NCBI RefSeq assembly: GCF_003725735.1
Contig: NZ_RJTM01000072.1
Location: forward strand, 1-64,000
Reading direction: 5' to 3'
DNA length: 64,000 bases
Source: Sinomicrobium pectinilyticum
Lineage (GTDB): Bacteria > Bacteroidota > Bacteroidia > Flavobacteriales > Flavobacteriaceae
Both the position numbers and the translations under genes were made by a program. Below the pieces are notes generated by a model. That model had not been told where the DNA came from. It searched no databases and worked only from the letters and a program-made list of their open reading frames with translations. Below are positions 8,404 through 16,375 of the stretch, piece by piece. How positions within the stretch are numbered: the first letter of the stretch is position 1; every line of letters begins with the position of its first letter.

Positions 8404-8967
8404 TCATTCCCCATCGGGCAGGTCGAAAAGGTTTTGCTGTGGAGCTGGGGTCTCCCTTCCGGATTTTGTGGTATCTGCCTTCATGCGCTCTTTCAGGGCG
8501 AGACGTCGTTTGTCATAAATCCATATACGGAGCCGTTTCAGCAAGGTCTCCTCATAGGAGGAAAGCTTTTCGGGGGCTATTTCGACCATGGCCTCCAATT
8601 GCCCTGCATGCTTAAAGGTCTTGGCGTATTGCAGTCCGCACCAGGTATAGATGTTGGCCCATTCCCCGGGCATTGGGGCTTCAAGGGTACGGGGCATCAT
8701 ATAGGCCACTACCTCGGTCAGGGAGGCCATCGGCTGTCCCTGCATCTGGGTCAAGAGGCGGGCCAGGGTAATGTCGTTGAGCAGATGATTGGGTACGGCA
8801 TTCTGCCAGGAGTTCGGATAGACGATGATGGGACTGGTCAGGCAATCCATAAAATCGAAGACAAAATCGGACTGGGCCTGTTTCGGGGATTTTTGTTTGG
8901 GTCTGGGTTGTGCCAATGGTTCCAAATCAAAGCCGAAATCGAGTTGTTGCATTTCCGGATGTTCCAT
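8404..8967 (-). CDS. Conserved mobile-element protein, unknown function (187 aa)
   Basis: A 187-residue protein: a Gln/Lys/Pro-rich N-terminus (1-35), a helical middle (FDFMDCLTSPIIVYPNSWQNAVP, LARLLTQM, EVVAYMMPRTLEAP, WANIYTWCGLQYAKTF), and a basic helix KLSSYEETLLKRLRIWIYDKRR followed by a disordered tail ending LFDLPDGE. I recognise no domain. It lies directly downstream of leader copy B and has an AATCC element 14 bases before the start, so it behaves as a backbone gene like DUF932 and ParB. About 250 bases without features separate it from the S41 gene downstream. Confidence 0.6.
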   Translation of the reverse strand: MEHPEMQQLDFGFDLEPLAQPRPKQKSPKQAQSDFVFDFMDCLTSPIIVYPNSWQNAVPNHLLNDITLARLLTQMQGQPMASLTEVVAYMMPRTLEAPMPGEWANIYTWCGLQYAKTFKHAGQLEAMVEIAPEKLSSYEETLLKRLRIWIYDKRRLALKERMKADTTKSGRETPAPQQNLFDLPDGE

Positions 8968-8981
8968 GATACTTGTTTTTA

Positions 8982-9134
8982 GGATTCAACATTATTTTCA
9001 GGCTGAAGCAAACGGAAGCGAAAATTTTAACGAGGCAAGGAAACGGAATAAATCGGCCTGCCGCTAGGCAGGTGGTGGAAGGGGAGTGGCTTTATGCCGT
9101 CCCTTGTCCGGGAAACATTTTCCGGGTTTATCTT
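8982..9134 (-). promoter_or_regulatory. Shared leader repeat, copy B (upstream of the 187-aa gene)
   Basis: It contains AAGGAAACGGAATAAA at 9037 and GGCTTTATGCCGTCCCTTG at 9088 as in copies A and C. Between them it carries an extra 6-bp hairpin, CCTGCC-GCTA-GGCAGG (9057-9072), absent from the other copies, which looks like a small insertion. The conserved hairpin stem is weakened to G-T wobbles (GTGGC/GCCGT). Confidence 0.6.
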
Positions 9135-9462
9135 GTGGAAATAATGGTGGGATACTTCTTAATTACTATTGTTCCATTGGAAGTAGGGGCAAAGCGGACT
9201 TAACCCCTTTATTTTTGTGGACCGACGCTGACCGGGAAGTGTAGTGTCCTATTCCAGGCCTTTCCGGAATAGGAAGCGGAACGGGAGCAAAAAGGAAGGG
9301 GTTGTGTCCAAGAATATTTTGACGATGCGCATTTCCCGAATTGGAGTCAATGGAAAGTAGGGGAATGGGCTGAGGAATTGGTTTCTTCAAAACTATTTCG
9401 ATAGGTAATGGAACCGTAAAATTATTTAGATTTTTTTAAGAGTTTTTTATTAACTTGGGAAC

Positions 9463-9580
9463 TGTTTTTTTAACAGCCATATTCTTATTAAATGTAAAGC
9501 CGGCTTTGCTTGGTGTTAAAGCAAAAGTCCCCTCTTCGCCCGGTTTAAATAAGGATTCTGTTTTACAAAAGAAGTATTGG
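9463..9580. repeat. Duplicated block 1, left of the cassette array
   Basis: This block matches 21699-21803: shared TTTTTAACAGCC, ATTCTTATTAAA, GTAAA, CCGG, AAAAGTCCCC and TTCGCC followed by GGTTT. A hairpin at 9505-9525 (TTTGCTT, 7-base loop, AAGCAAA) occupies the same place as a hairpin of different sequence in the other copy. It sits about 200 bases before the first cassette gene. The rest of 9135-9786 has no gene I can support. Confidence 0.6.
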
Positions 9581-9728
9581 TTTGACGATGCCATAAACAA
9601 TTATTTCTATAATCCTATTGGGATTGAGCCATTAGCTAACAGTATTTATTTGATATTTAAGAAAATAACATATCAATTGGAAAATACAATGAATAAAAAA
9701 TCATAAAACTTGGGCATGACCAACTAAA

Positions 9729-9778
9729 TTGGCTGTCTATACTGAGATAAGTTCAGAATATAAACAAGTTGCCAACCA
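9729..9778. repeat. Short palindromic spacer R0
   Basis: TTGGCTGTCTATA on the left is matched inversely by TATAAACAAGTTGCCAA on the right. The right end (GTTGCCAACCATTTGA) resembles the right end of spacer R1 (GTTGCAAGGCATTTGA). It lies immediately upstream of the first cassette gene. Confidence 0.4.
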
Positions 9779-9786
9779 TTTGAAAA

Positions 9787-10320
9787 ATGAATGATAAAGA
9801 TTTGATATTACAACAAATGATTTCGAATCCAAATAGAAATCCTGATACATATTTTACTCCTGAATCTTTAATTTCTGTAATATTAAAAGACAAACACAGA
9901 GACGAAATAGAGTTCTTAATTAAAGAAATTATTAGAGAAAAACCTGAATTAATAAAGATAGAAAAAGTAATTGGAGAGCCTTTTGCTGTATCACCTTCTG
10001 GGTTAGTAGATTCATTTTTAAAAAAAGGAGGATTTACTAGAATTGAACAAGATTTAGAAATCGAACGTATTAAACAAGCTGAACGAGAAGCTAAATCGGA
10101 CAAATTAATGGACTTGGACTTGAAACTTAAACAGTTTGAATCTAGGATTGGAAAAAAACTAATCATTGCTGGCTTTGTAATCGCCTTTTTGAGTTTTCTA
10201 ATAACTGTTTTGACTCTTGAATTTTGGCGTGTCGATGATAATAATTACACGAAAGAACAACCAACTACTGTCCAACAATTGAACAAAGAACAAGTCATGT
10301 TAAAAGATAGTTTAAATTAA
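9787..10320 (+). CDS. Hypothetical protein with C-terminal membrane anchor (177 aa)
   Basis: Residues 1-117 are hydrophilic and predicted helical, with a coiled-coil-prone stretch around DLEIERIKQAEREAKSD and LDLKLKQFESRI. One transmembrane helix follows at about 119-140 (KLIIAGFVIAFLSFLITVL), then a short soluble tail ending KDSLN. No known domain is recognised. The gene is A+T-rich, on the plus strand, and flanked by palindromic spacers, unlike the backbone genes. This is consistent with a mobile gene cassette. A role in defence is possible from context only. Confidence 0.6.
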   Translation: MNDKDLILQQMISNPNRNPDTYFTPESLISVILKDKHRDEIEFLIKEIIREKPELIKIEKVIGEPFAVSPSGLVDSFLKKGGFTRIEQDLEIERIKQAEREAKSDKLMDLDLKLKQFESRIGKKLIIAGFVIAFLSFLITVLTLEFWRVDDNNYTKEQPTTVQQLNKEQVMLKDSLN

Positions 10321-10369
10321 ATTAGACTTTTATAAAATGTGGGTTTTAATAATTTGAACAAATAATATT

Positions 10370-10621
10370 ATGAATATTGAAGAATTAAAAAGTTATTTAA
10401 GCAATGAATGTGATAGAGTATTATCCGCTTCTAAAAACATCAATTTATCTGAATCCGATTTTAGGAGCTATTTAGAAGAACCGCTTATAAACTTTAATGA
10501 AAAATTTAAAGGTTCAAATACAACAGTTGATTTCCAAGAAAAATTAAAGAGTGAGATAAAGGTAATTATGGCTAATTTCACAAAGGAATTAACAAAAATC
10601 TATTTATCCCAGAGTCTTTAA
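10370..10621 (+). CDS. Small hypothetical protein (83 aa)
   Basis: An 83-residue, charged, predicted all-helical cytosolic protein starting MNIEELKSYLSNECDRVL. No signal peptide or membrane segment is present and no family is recognised. It lies 49 bases after the membrane-anchored protein on the same strand, with similar A+T-rich composition, so the two could be one cassette. It is followed by palindromic spacer R1. Confidence 0.5.
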   Translation: MNIEELKSYLSNECDRVLSASKNINLSESDFRSYLEEPLINFNEKFKGSNTTVDFQEKLKSEIKVIMANFTKELTKIYLSQSL

Positions 10622-10663
10622 TTTTTGTCGTAATTCCAACTGCATATAGTAATTTGAATAGAA

Positions 10664-10809
10664 AACGGTTGGTAACACCGTATATAAGCTATGGCTTGGT
10701 CAGTCCACAATTGGAAAGTCCTGCGGATTTTCCAAAGCCGGTTTTTTCAGGAGAGTTCTGTGCCGAGACACTCCACACCTCATAAACATAAACCTAGTTG
10801 CAAGGCATT
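10664..10809. repeat. Palindromic intergenic spacer R1 (attC-like)
   Basis: The left end is ACGGTTGGTAACACCGTATA and the right end is ACCTAGTTGCAAGGCATTTG, with partial inverted similarity. A central 11-bp stem is formed by TTGGAAAGTCC (10711-10721) and GGATTTTCCAA (10725-10735) with a 3-base loop. Overall layout and end sequences resemble spacer R2, and generally resemble integron attC sites, although canonical GTTRRRY core sites are not clear. Confidence 0.5.
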
Positions 10810-10820
10810 TGAAATAAACT

Positions 10821-11474
10821 ATGGAGCAAAATACTTTAAAGAAATTAAGACTACTAATTCCAGGTATAATTGGAGTTATTATTGGTACTTATTATTATTG
10901 GATAATAACAGGCCAATCAATCGAAGAAATAGAATTTAAAGAATATTCAATTCCAATTCTTATAGCAATTGCTTTTGGGACATTATTTTACTTAACAGAC
11001 ATAAGGTTTTTAATTACAAACTTCTCACATAAAAAAATTGACTTGAATATTAAAAACCATGTGATTAAGCTATACACCAAAAGCTTAACAGATGAACAAA
11101 AGCAATTTTTATATAAAAATAATAGACTTAAAAGCGTATTCTATAATATAATTGATAATGATGAGTCTTTAAAGAAAAAACAAACTAATGTTTATTTCAA
11201 TGGTCTTATTTGGACATCGACTGCTGATTTAGTTTTGATTAGTTTCTTATTCGCATTAGTATTTTTAGTTTCTATTATGATTTTCAAAGAGGTAGCTGAC
11301 CCACTTCTGATGGGCGGTTTTATTTTAATACTAATATCTCTAATTTCATTAGTTGGACACGTTTTGGCTTTTCTGAAACATATTAAACTTTCTAATGAAC
11401 AAATCGAATATATTGAAACACATCACATTAAAAGAGTAGATGAAATAATTGATGGTATGATAAATAACATTTGA
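10821..11474 (+). CDS. Hypothetical four-helix membrane protein (217 aa)
   Basis: Two predicted transmembrane helices lie near the N-terminus (LLIPGIIGVIIGTYYYW, about 10-28, and IPILIAIAFGTLFYLT, about 45-60) and two more in the second half (ADLVLISFLFALVFLVSIMI, about 136-155, and LLMGGFILILISLISLVG, about 163-182). A basic, hydrophilic region of about 70 residues separates the pairs. It ends only 4 bases before the DndC-like gene, indicating co-transcription and possibly joint function. No known family is recognised. A membrane partner next to a DndC-like enzyme is unusual. Confidence 0.6.
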   Translation: MEQNTLKKLRLLIPGIIGVIIGTYYYWIITGQSIEEIEFKEYSIPILIAIAFGTLFYLTDIRFLITNFSHKKIDLNIKNHVIKLYTKSLTDEQKQFLYKNNRLKSVFYNIIDNDESLKKKQTNVYFNGLIWTSTADLVLISFLFALVFLVSIMIFKEVADPLLMGGFILILISLISLVGHVLAFLKHIKLSNEQIEYIETHHIKRVDEIIDGMINNI

Positions 11475-11478
11475 TTTA

Positions 11479-12537
11479 ATGACTGAAGGGGATAAAAAAG
11501 CTATAGAAATAATAATTGAAGAATATCAAAAAAATGATATTCCTTGGTTTATTGGCTATAGTGGTGGCAAAGATTCTTCCTCTATGCTTTCATTAGTATT
11601 CAATGCTCTAATGAAAGTAAATAAATTTCACAAAGATGTTACTGTAATGTATTGTGATACTGGAGTAGAAAACCCGATAGTAACTGATTACGTTTTTGAG
11701 ACTTTTGAGAATTTAAAGAAAGAATGCTCTATACATAACATACCTCTAAAGTTTAAAATCCTTAAACCAAAATTAAACGATAGGTTTTTTGTTAAAGTTA
11801 TAGGTCGTGGATATCCTACGCCAACTAATATTTTCCGATGGTGTACTGACAAATTGAGAATAAATCCAGTAAAACAATTAATTGAAAAAGATGACAAGGC
11901 TATTATTTTACTTGGAATAAGAAATACAGAGAGCGAACAAAGAGACAGAACCATTGAAAAGCACAAAACGGCAAACGAATATTTTTTGAAACAAAATGGC
12001 TCATCAAGTAAAATTATTTTTAGCCCAATTATTAATCACACATTAGAAGATGTATGGTTGACTTTGAGATACTCTGATTTACCGAAAAGCATTGATTTCT
12101 CTAAAATTAGGGATATCTACCAAGATGCTGAATCCGAATGTCCAGCTTACAAAGAAACAAAAGGTTCGTCTTGCGGTAACTCAAGGTTTGGATGTTGGAC
12201 TTGTACAGTTGTCAGAAAAGACAAATCAATGGGAAATCTAATTGATAATGGTTATTCGGAATTAAAAGAATTATATGAATTTCGGAACTGGATTTCGGAA
12301 TTTAGGGATAATGAAAAATATCGCTGTGATTTTAGAAGAAATGGTGTAAAAGGATTAGGTCCAATAACATTAGAAGGACGAGAGATTATTTTAAATAAAT
12401 TATTGCAAACCGAAAAAGTAAGCGGATTGAATTTGATAAGTGATGAAGAAATCCAAAGGATATATGAACTTTGGGAAATTGATAAATCCAATAAAAAATA
12501 TAAAGAAAAAAACGCCTTACACCAAAGTTGGCTATAA
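11479..12537 (+). CDS. DndC-like PAPS-reductase-family sulfurtransferase, stand-alone
   Basis: A 352-residue member of the PP-loop ATPase / PAPS reductase family. The ATP-binding P-loop is SGGKDSSS (about 28-35), with RWCTDKLRI near residue 117 and a cysteine cluster SSCGNSRFGCWTCTVV (about 228-243) that is a hallmark of DndC, the Fe-S sulfurtransferase of DNA phosphorothioation. FRNWISEFRDNEK and GLGPITLEGRE are also DndC-like. DndC is usually longer and works with a cysteine desulfurase and DndD/E or Ssp partners; none is found nearby. The preceding gene is a membrane protein 4 bases upstream. It may modify nucleic acid or another target with sulfur or adenylate. Confidence 0.8.
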   Translation: MTEGDKKAIEIIIEEYQKNDIPWFIGYSGGKDSSSMLSLVFNALMKVNKFHKDVTVMYCDTGVENPIVTDYVFETFENLKKECSIHNIPLKFKILKPKLNDRFFVKVIGRGYPTPTNIFRWCTDKLRINPVKQLIEKDDKAIILLGIRNTESEQRDRTIEKHKTANEYFLKQNGSSSKIIFSPIINHTLEDVWLTLRYSDLPKSIDFSKIRDIYQDAESECPAYKETKGSSCGNSRFGCWTCTVVRKDKSMGNLIDNGYSELKELYEFRNWISEFRDNEKYRCDFRRNGVKGLGPITLEGREIILNKLLQTEKVSGLNLISDEEIQRIYELWEIDKSNKKYKEKNALHQSWL

Positions 12538-12625
12538 GTAATTGCTTGTTCTCGCCTACTTCTGAAAATCCTTGAGGATTTTCAATTTTGTATATATACT
12601 TGCAATGTTAACCGCTAAACCACGG
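12528..12625. repeat. Palindromic intergenic spacer R2 (attC-like)
   Basis: The left end TTGGCTATAAGTAATTGCTT overlaps the last codons of the DndC-like gene. The right end is TATATACTTGCAATGTTAAC, an imperfect inverse of the left end of spacer R1. A central perfect 9-bp stem is TGAAAATCC (12563-12571) with GGATTTTCA (12576-12584). Position and layout match R1. Confidence 0.5.
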
Positions 12626-12676
12626 AACCATGGTTACGAGGAGACCGCTAATTGAATTTTTAAATGAATTTATAAA

Positions 12677-13243
12677 ATGGATGACAAGAAAATAATAGAC
12701 GATAGAATAAGCACCAAACTGAGTGATGTAAATAACTTAAATGTCTCAGAAATACGGTCTCATATAATTGTAACCATTAATCAATTTGAATATTACTGCT
12801 CCCTTATATTACTTTCATATTTTGAACCAAAAAAAGACAAAGAATATGATTTTGTTAAAGTTTTATTAAATGGCAGTATTATTGGATTTGGGGGGAAAGT
12901 GAAGCTTTTGCGTAGCCTCTCAATAATTGATGAAGATGAATTTTCTCGATTAATGCAACTCGCCAATATAAGGAATGGATTTGCACATTCATTACACTTT
13001 GAAACTCTTAATGAAGATAATAATATGGAAAATGGAGAGATTACAACCAAACTCCAACACTCACTTGAAATCCTTAGTAATAAGGGCGAAATTGAATTAA
13101 AAAATATGAAAGAGTGGTTCGAAATCTTTATGGAAAAATCTGATTATTTTTTGTATTGGTTACCTCAAGTTTATGAGGACTACAGAATAAATGGTGAAAT
13201 TAGGAAGGTAAACAAACAAGATAATTATCGAATTCATAAATAG
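12677..13243 (+). CDS. HEPN-like hypothetical protein (188 aa)
   Basis: A 188-residue, mostly helical soluble protein. The segment LANIRNGFAHSLHFET (about 94-109) contains R-N-G-F-A-H, fitting the R-x4-H motif of HEPN-domain proteins, many of which are RNases in toxin-antitoxin or abortive-infection systems. The preceding helix FEYYCSLILLSYF and the following helix also fit a HEPN-like bundle. No antitoxin-like nucleotidyltransferase gene is next to it. It is the last A+T-rich plus-strand gene after spacer R2 and before the backbone polymerase genes. Family assignment is tentative. Confidence 0.5.
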   Translation: MDDKKIIDDRISTKLSDVNNLNVSEIRSHIIVTINQFEYYCSLILLSYFEPKKDKEYDFVKVLLNGSIIGFGGKVKLLRSLSIIDEDEFSRLMQLANIRNGFAHSLHFETLNEDNNMENGEITTKLQHSLEILSNKGEIELKNMKEWFEIFMEKSDYFLYWLPQVYEDYRINGEIRKVNKQDNYRIHK

Positions 13244-13393
13244 TAAATAGTAAATTGCTTTAAAGAAAATAGTAACAATGGAACTACATAAACCTTGGTC
13301 TTGAACTTCGGAGTAATTTTTCTTCGTTTAATATTGAGTAAACCTAACTTAGTCGTCCTAATTTTTTTTGGAATTATACTTTTATTCCCTCTG

Positions 13394-16375
13394 CTATTTG
13401 GTCTTAACCATTGCCCCTGAGGTTTGCCTGGGGTCCGGTTTGAGGGGTTGTTTTTTAGTGGCCAGCACTTCCAGACTGTAATGGCCAAATTCCTCGGTGA
13501 CCGTTCCAAAACAGGCATAAATGCCTTTACCATGAATGGGGGTTTGGTCCATGGCCTGCGGAAAGTGGACACAATCGAAGAATTCCCCGTTTAGGTCCAG
13601 CATGGTGGTAAAACGCATGATTTCCCCTTTGGAGGTGGTATTGGTACGGGTGTGTACCATGGCACCATAGACCAGTATCTTTCTGTTCAAATGGTCCGGA
13701 AAATCCCGGTAAACCAATCGGCTCTTTGGCTCCCCGTCCATCAGGGCATAGTACCCGCACAAGGGGAACCCCAACAGTTCCAGTTGGTCATAGGCATCCT
13801 CAATGGGGTGGGAGGGCAACTGGGGCAACTTGAAGTTCCGGTGCCTGGGCTTGAACAGCAGTGTTTGGGGTGTGCGTTTGCCATAGGCACGGGTCTTGAA
13901 CACCGCATGCCAGAGCACTTCCTTTTTGGGCACCCCGAAACAGCGGAAAGCATCGATACGCACCAGTATGGAGAGTTGTTCGATGGATATCGGCACCCGG
14001 TCGATAAAATCGTCAAAGTCCCGGAATTTGCCATGAAGCTGCCGTTCGGTCAACAGCCTTTGGATGACAGGCCGTTCCAGGTCCCTCAGGTTTCCCAGCC
14101 CAAGGTAAATGTTGCGTCCATGGATGACATTGATGTGGTCGCTCAGGTTGATACAGGGAGGGAGGATGGTTGCCCCCCACATTTTGGCCTCATGGGCATA
14201 GAGCTCCATATCGTAAAAGCCACCCCCATTATTGAGCACGGCGACCATGAACTCCAGCGGGAAATAACATTTCAGGTAAAGGCTCTGGTAACTTTCCACG
14301 GCATAGGAAGCGGAATGTCCCTTGGCAAAGGCATAGCCTGCAAAACTCTCGATCTGCTCCCAGACCATGTTGGTCAAAACGGCATCATGGCCCCTTTCCT
14401 TACAGTTGGCAAAAAACTTGGTCCTGACGGCCTGGAATTCCTCCCGGGAGCGGAACTTCCCGCTCATGCCCCTGCGCAGGACATCGGCCTCGCCCAGGTC
14501 CAGCCCTGCGAACAGGTGGGCCACTTTAAGTACATCTTCTTGATAGACCATGATGCCATGGGTCTCTGGCATGATCTCCAGGAGAATGGGATTGGCCTGC
14601 TTCCGGCGTTCCGGTTCCCGCTCCCTACGGATATATTCGTCCTTCATCCCGGAGGAGGACACACCCGGGCGGATGACGGAACTGGCGGCCACCAGTCCCA
14701 GGTAGTCATGGGTGCTTAGTTTTTTCATCAGGCCCCGCATGGCCGGGGACTCCACATAATAGGCCCCGATGGCCCGGCCCTCGCTTAACAAACGGTTGAT
14801 GTTGGGGTCCCGTTTGAGGCGTTCCACCTCTTTGATGTCCCACAGTTCCGCTTCGGGCCGGTTCTCCCGGATGATCGAGACGGCCTCCTTGATCTTGGCC
14901 AGTCCACGTTGTCCCAGGATGTCGAACTTGAATATCCCCACATCCTCGGCAATGATCATATCGAACTGTACCATCGGAAATCCTTTGGGCGGCAGGGTAG
15001 TGGCCGAATAGTAATGGGGGGACCGTTCCAATATCAGGATGCCGGAGGAATGCACACTGACGTAATTGGGCATCCCATGGATATACGTGGCATATTTCAA
15101 GACCAGTTTGGAGAGCTCATCCAGGGAATGGTGTTTAAAGCGGTCCGAGACCAGCTTGTCGATTTCTTCCTTGGGCAGTCCGAACACTTTGCCGAGTTCC
15201 CTAACGGCTGCCCGGTACTTAAAGGTGTTGTAGGTACCCAACAGGGCGACATGGTCGAAGCGTTTAAAGATATACCCGGTCACATCGTCCCGGTCCCAGG
15301 TGGAGAAATCAATATCAAAATCGGGAGGGGAGGCCCGAAAGGGATTGATGAACCGCTCGAAATAGAGATCCAGTTCAATGGGGTCCACATCGGTGATACC
15401 GATAAGGTAGGCCACCAGGCTATTGGCCCCGCTGCCCCGTCCCACATAGGGATAGTCCCTGGACCGGGCATAGGAGACAATATCGTGGTTGATGAGGAAG
15501 TAGGATACGAAATCCAGTTTCCGGATGGTTTCCAGTTCCCGTTCCATCCGTTCCCTGACGGTGTCGGAAGGGTTGGCATAACGCTTGGGCAGTCCTGCTT
15601 CGGCCAGTTCCCTCAATTTTTGGAAATCGGCTTCTTTCGATTCCAGGAAGCGGGATTGGTTCTGGGAGACCCTGTCCTTCCCGAACCCGAAATCAAGGGT
15701 ACAGTCCTCCAGCAATTTCCGGGTATTGGCAACGATATGGGGAAAGTCGGCCAACAGGCTTTCCACCTCCGAAATGGGGCGCATGGTATCGTCCTGGCTG
15801 CCCTGTTCCGATTGGGGCAGTTTACTGAGCAGGGTATTCAGCCCGATGGCCCTGAGCAGCCGATGGGTATTGAAATCCTTTTTGTTCCTGAAGGTGACGG
15901 GCTGCAAGAGCACCAGTCTATCGTGATCATTCCGGTAATGGGAAAAGCGCAGTTTGCGGAGTTCCCCCAGGGATACCCCGATGAATTCACGTTCCCGGAA
16001 CCGGGAGCGTTCCTCTTTCAGTACCTTTTCGAAAGGATGGATGGTATAGGCATTGGCAAAGGCCGGGGCATCGGAAGCTATGGGTTTTCCCGAATGCAGG
16101 TGCCCGGACAGAAAGGCATTGAGTTCCCGGAAGCCCTCATGGTTTTGGGCCAGTGCAACAAACTGCTGCTGATTGCCGTTCCTGAAATCAATACCCACCA
16201 CGGGCTTGATGCCCTGCACGCGGGCCAGTCGCACAAAATTCATGGCCGTGGAGGTATTGTTGATGTCGGTCAATGCCAATGCCCGGACCCCATGGGCTTC
16301 GGCCAGGGTCAAGAGTTCCGCTTCGGAAAAGGTTCCGTAGTTCAGGGAGTAATATGTATGGCAGTTCAGGTACAT
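13394..16375 (-). CDS. dnaE: DnaE-type DNA polymerase III alpha subunit, error-prone class
   Basis: A 993-residue C-family polymerase. The N-terminal PHP region (1-~200) is degenerate: LNCHT replaces the usual LHxHS and ALTDINN replaces TDHG, so metal-dependent PHP exonuclease activity is unlikely; this seems typical of Bacteroidota error-prone DnaE copies. The catalytic Asp motif PPDFDIDFS is near residue 347, with VGRGSGANSLVAYLIGITDVDP before it. FAKGHSASYA and the C-terminal OB region (about 900-985, LVYGAMVHTRTNTTSKG) follow. Its start overlaps the stop of the Y-family polymerase gene by one base (TAATG), so the two are coupled and probably act together in translesion synthesis. Confidence 0.9.
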   Translation of the reverse strand: MYLNCHTYYSLNYGTFSEAELLTLAEAHGVRALALTDINNTSTAMNFVRLARVQGIKPVVGIDFRNGNQQQFVALAQNHEGFRELNAFLSGHLHSGKPIASDAPAFANAYTIHPFEKVLKEERSRFREREFIGVSLGELRKLRFSHYRNDHDRLVLLQPVTFRNKKDFNTHRLLRAIGLNTLLSKLPQSEQGSQDDTMRPISEVESLLADFPHIVANTRKLLEDCTLDFGFGKDRVSQNQSRFLESKEADFQKLRELAEAGLPKRYANPSDTVRERMERELETIRKLDFVSYFLINHDIVSYARSRDYPYVGRGSGANSLVAYLIGITDVDPIELDLYFERFINPFRASPPDFDIDFSTWDRDDVTGYIFKRFDHVALLGTYNTFKYRAAVRELGKVFGLPKEEIDKLVSDRFKHHSLDELSKLVLKYATYIHGMPNYVSVHSSGILILERSPHYYSATTLPPKGFPMVQFDMIIAEDVGIFKFDILGQRGLAKIKEAVSIIRENRPEAELWDIKEVERLKRDPNINRLLSEGRAIGAYYVESPAMRGLMKKLSTHDYLGLVAASSVIRPGVSSSGMKDEYIRREREPERRKQANPILLEIMPETHGIMVYQEDVLKVAHLFAGLDLGEADVLRRGMSGKFRSREEFQAVRTKFFANCKERGHDAVLTNMVWEQIESFAGYAFAKGHSASYAVESYQSLYLKCYFPLEFMVAVLNNGGGFYDMELYAHEAKMWGATILPPCINLSDHINVIHGRNIYLGLGNLRDLERPVIQRLLTERQLHGKFRDFDDFIDRVPISIEQLSILVRIDAFRCFGVPKKEVLWHAVFKTRAYGKRTPQTLLFKPRHRNFKLPQLPSHPIEDAYDQLELLGFPLCGYYALMDGEPKSRLVYRDFPDHLNRKILVYGAMVHTRTNTTSKGEIMRFTTMLDLNGEFFDCVHFPQAMDQTPIHGKGIYACFGTVTEEFGHYSLEVLATKKQPLKPDPRQTSGAMVKTK

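Noticed and set aside
9455-9706. 83-residue plus-strand frame left of the cassette array
   Set aside because: Its first third lies in the duplicated block, which is not open in the same frame in the other copy, so coding is unlikely. The later part could be a remnant.
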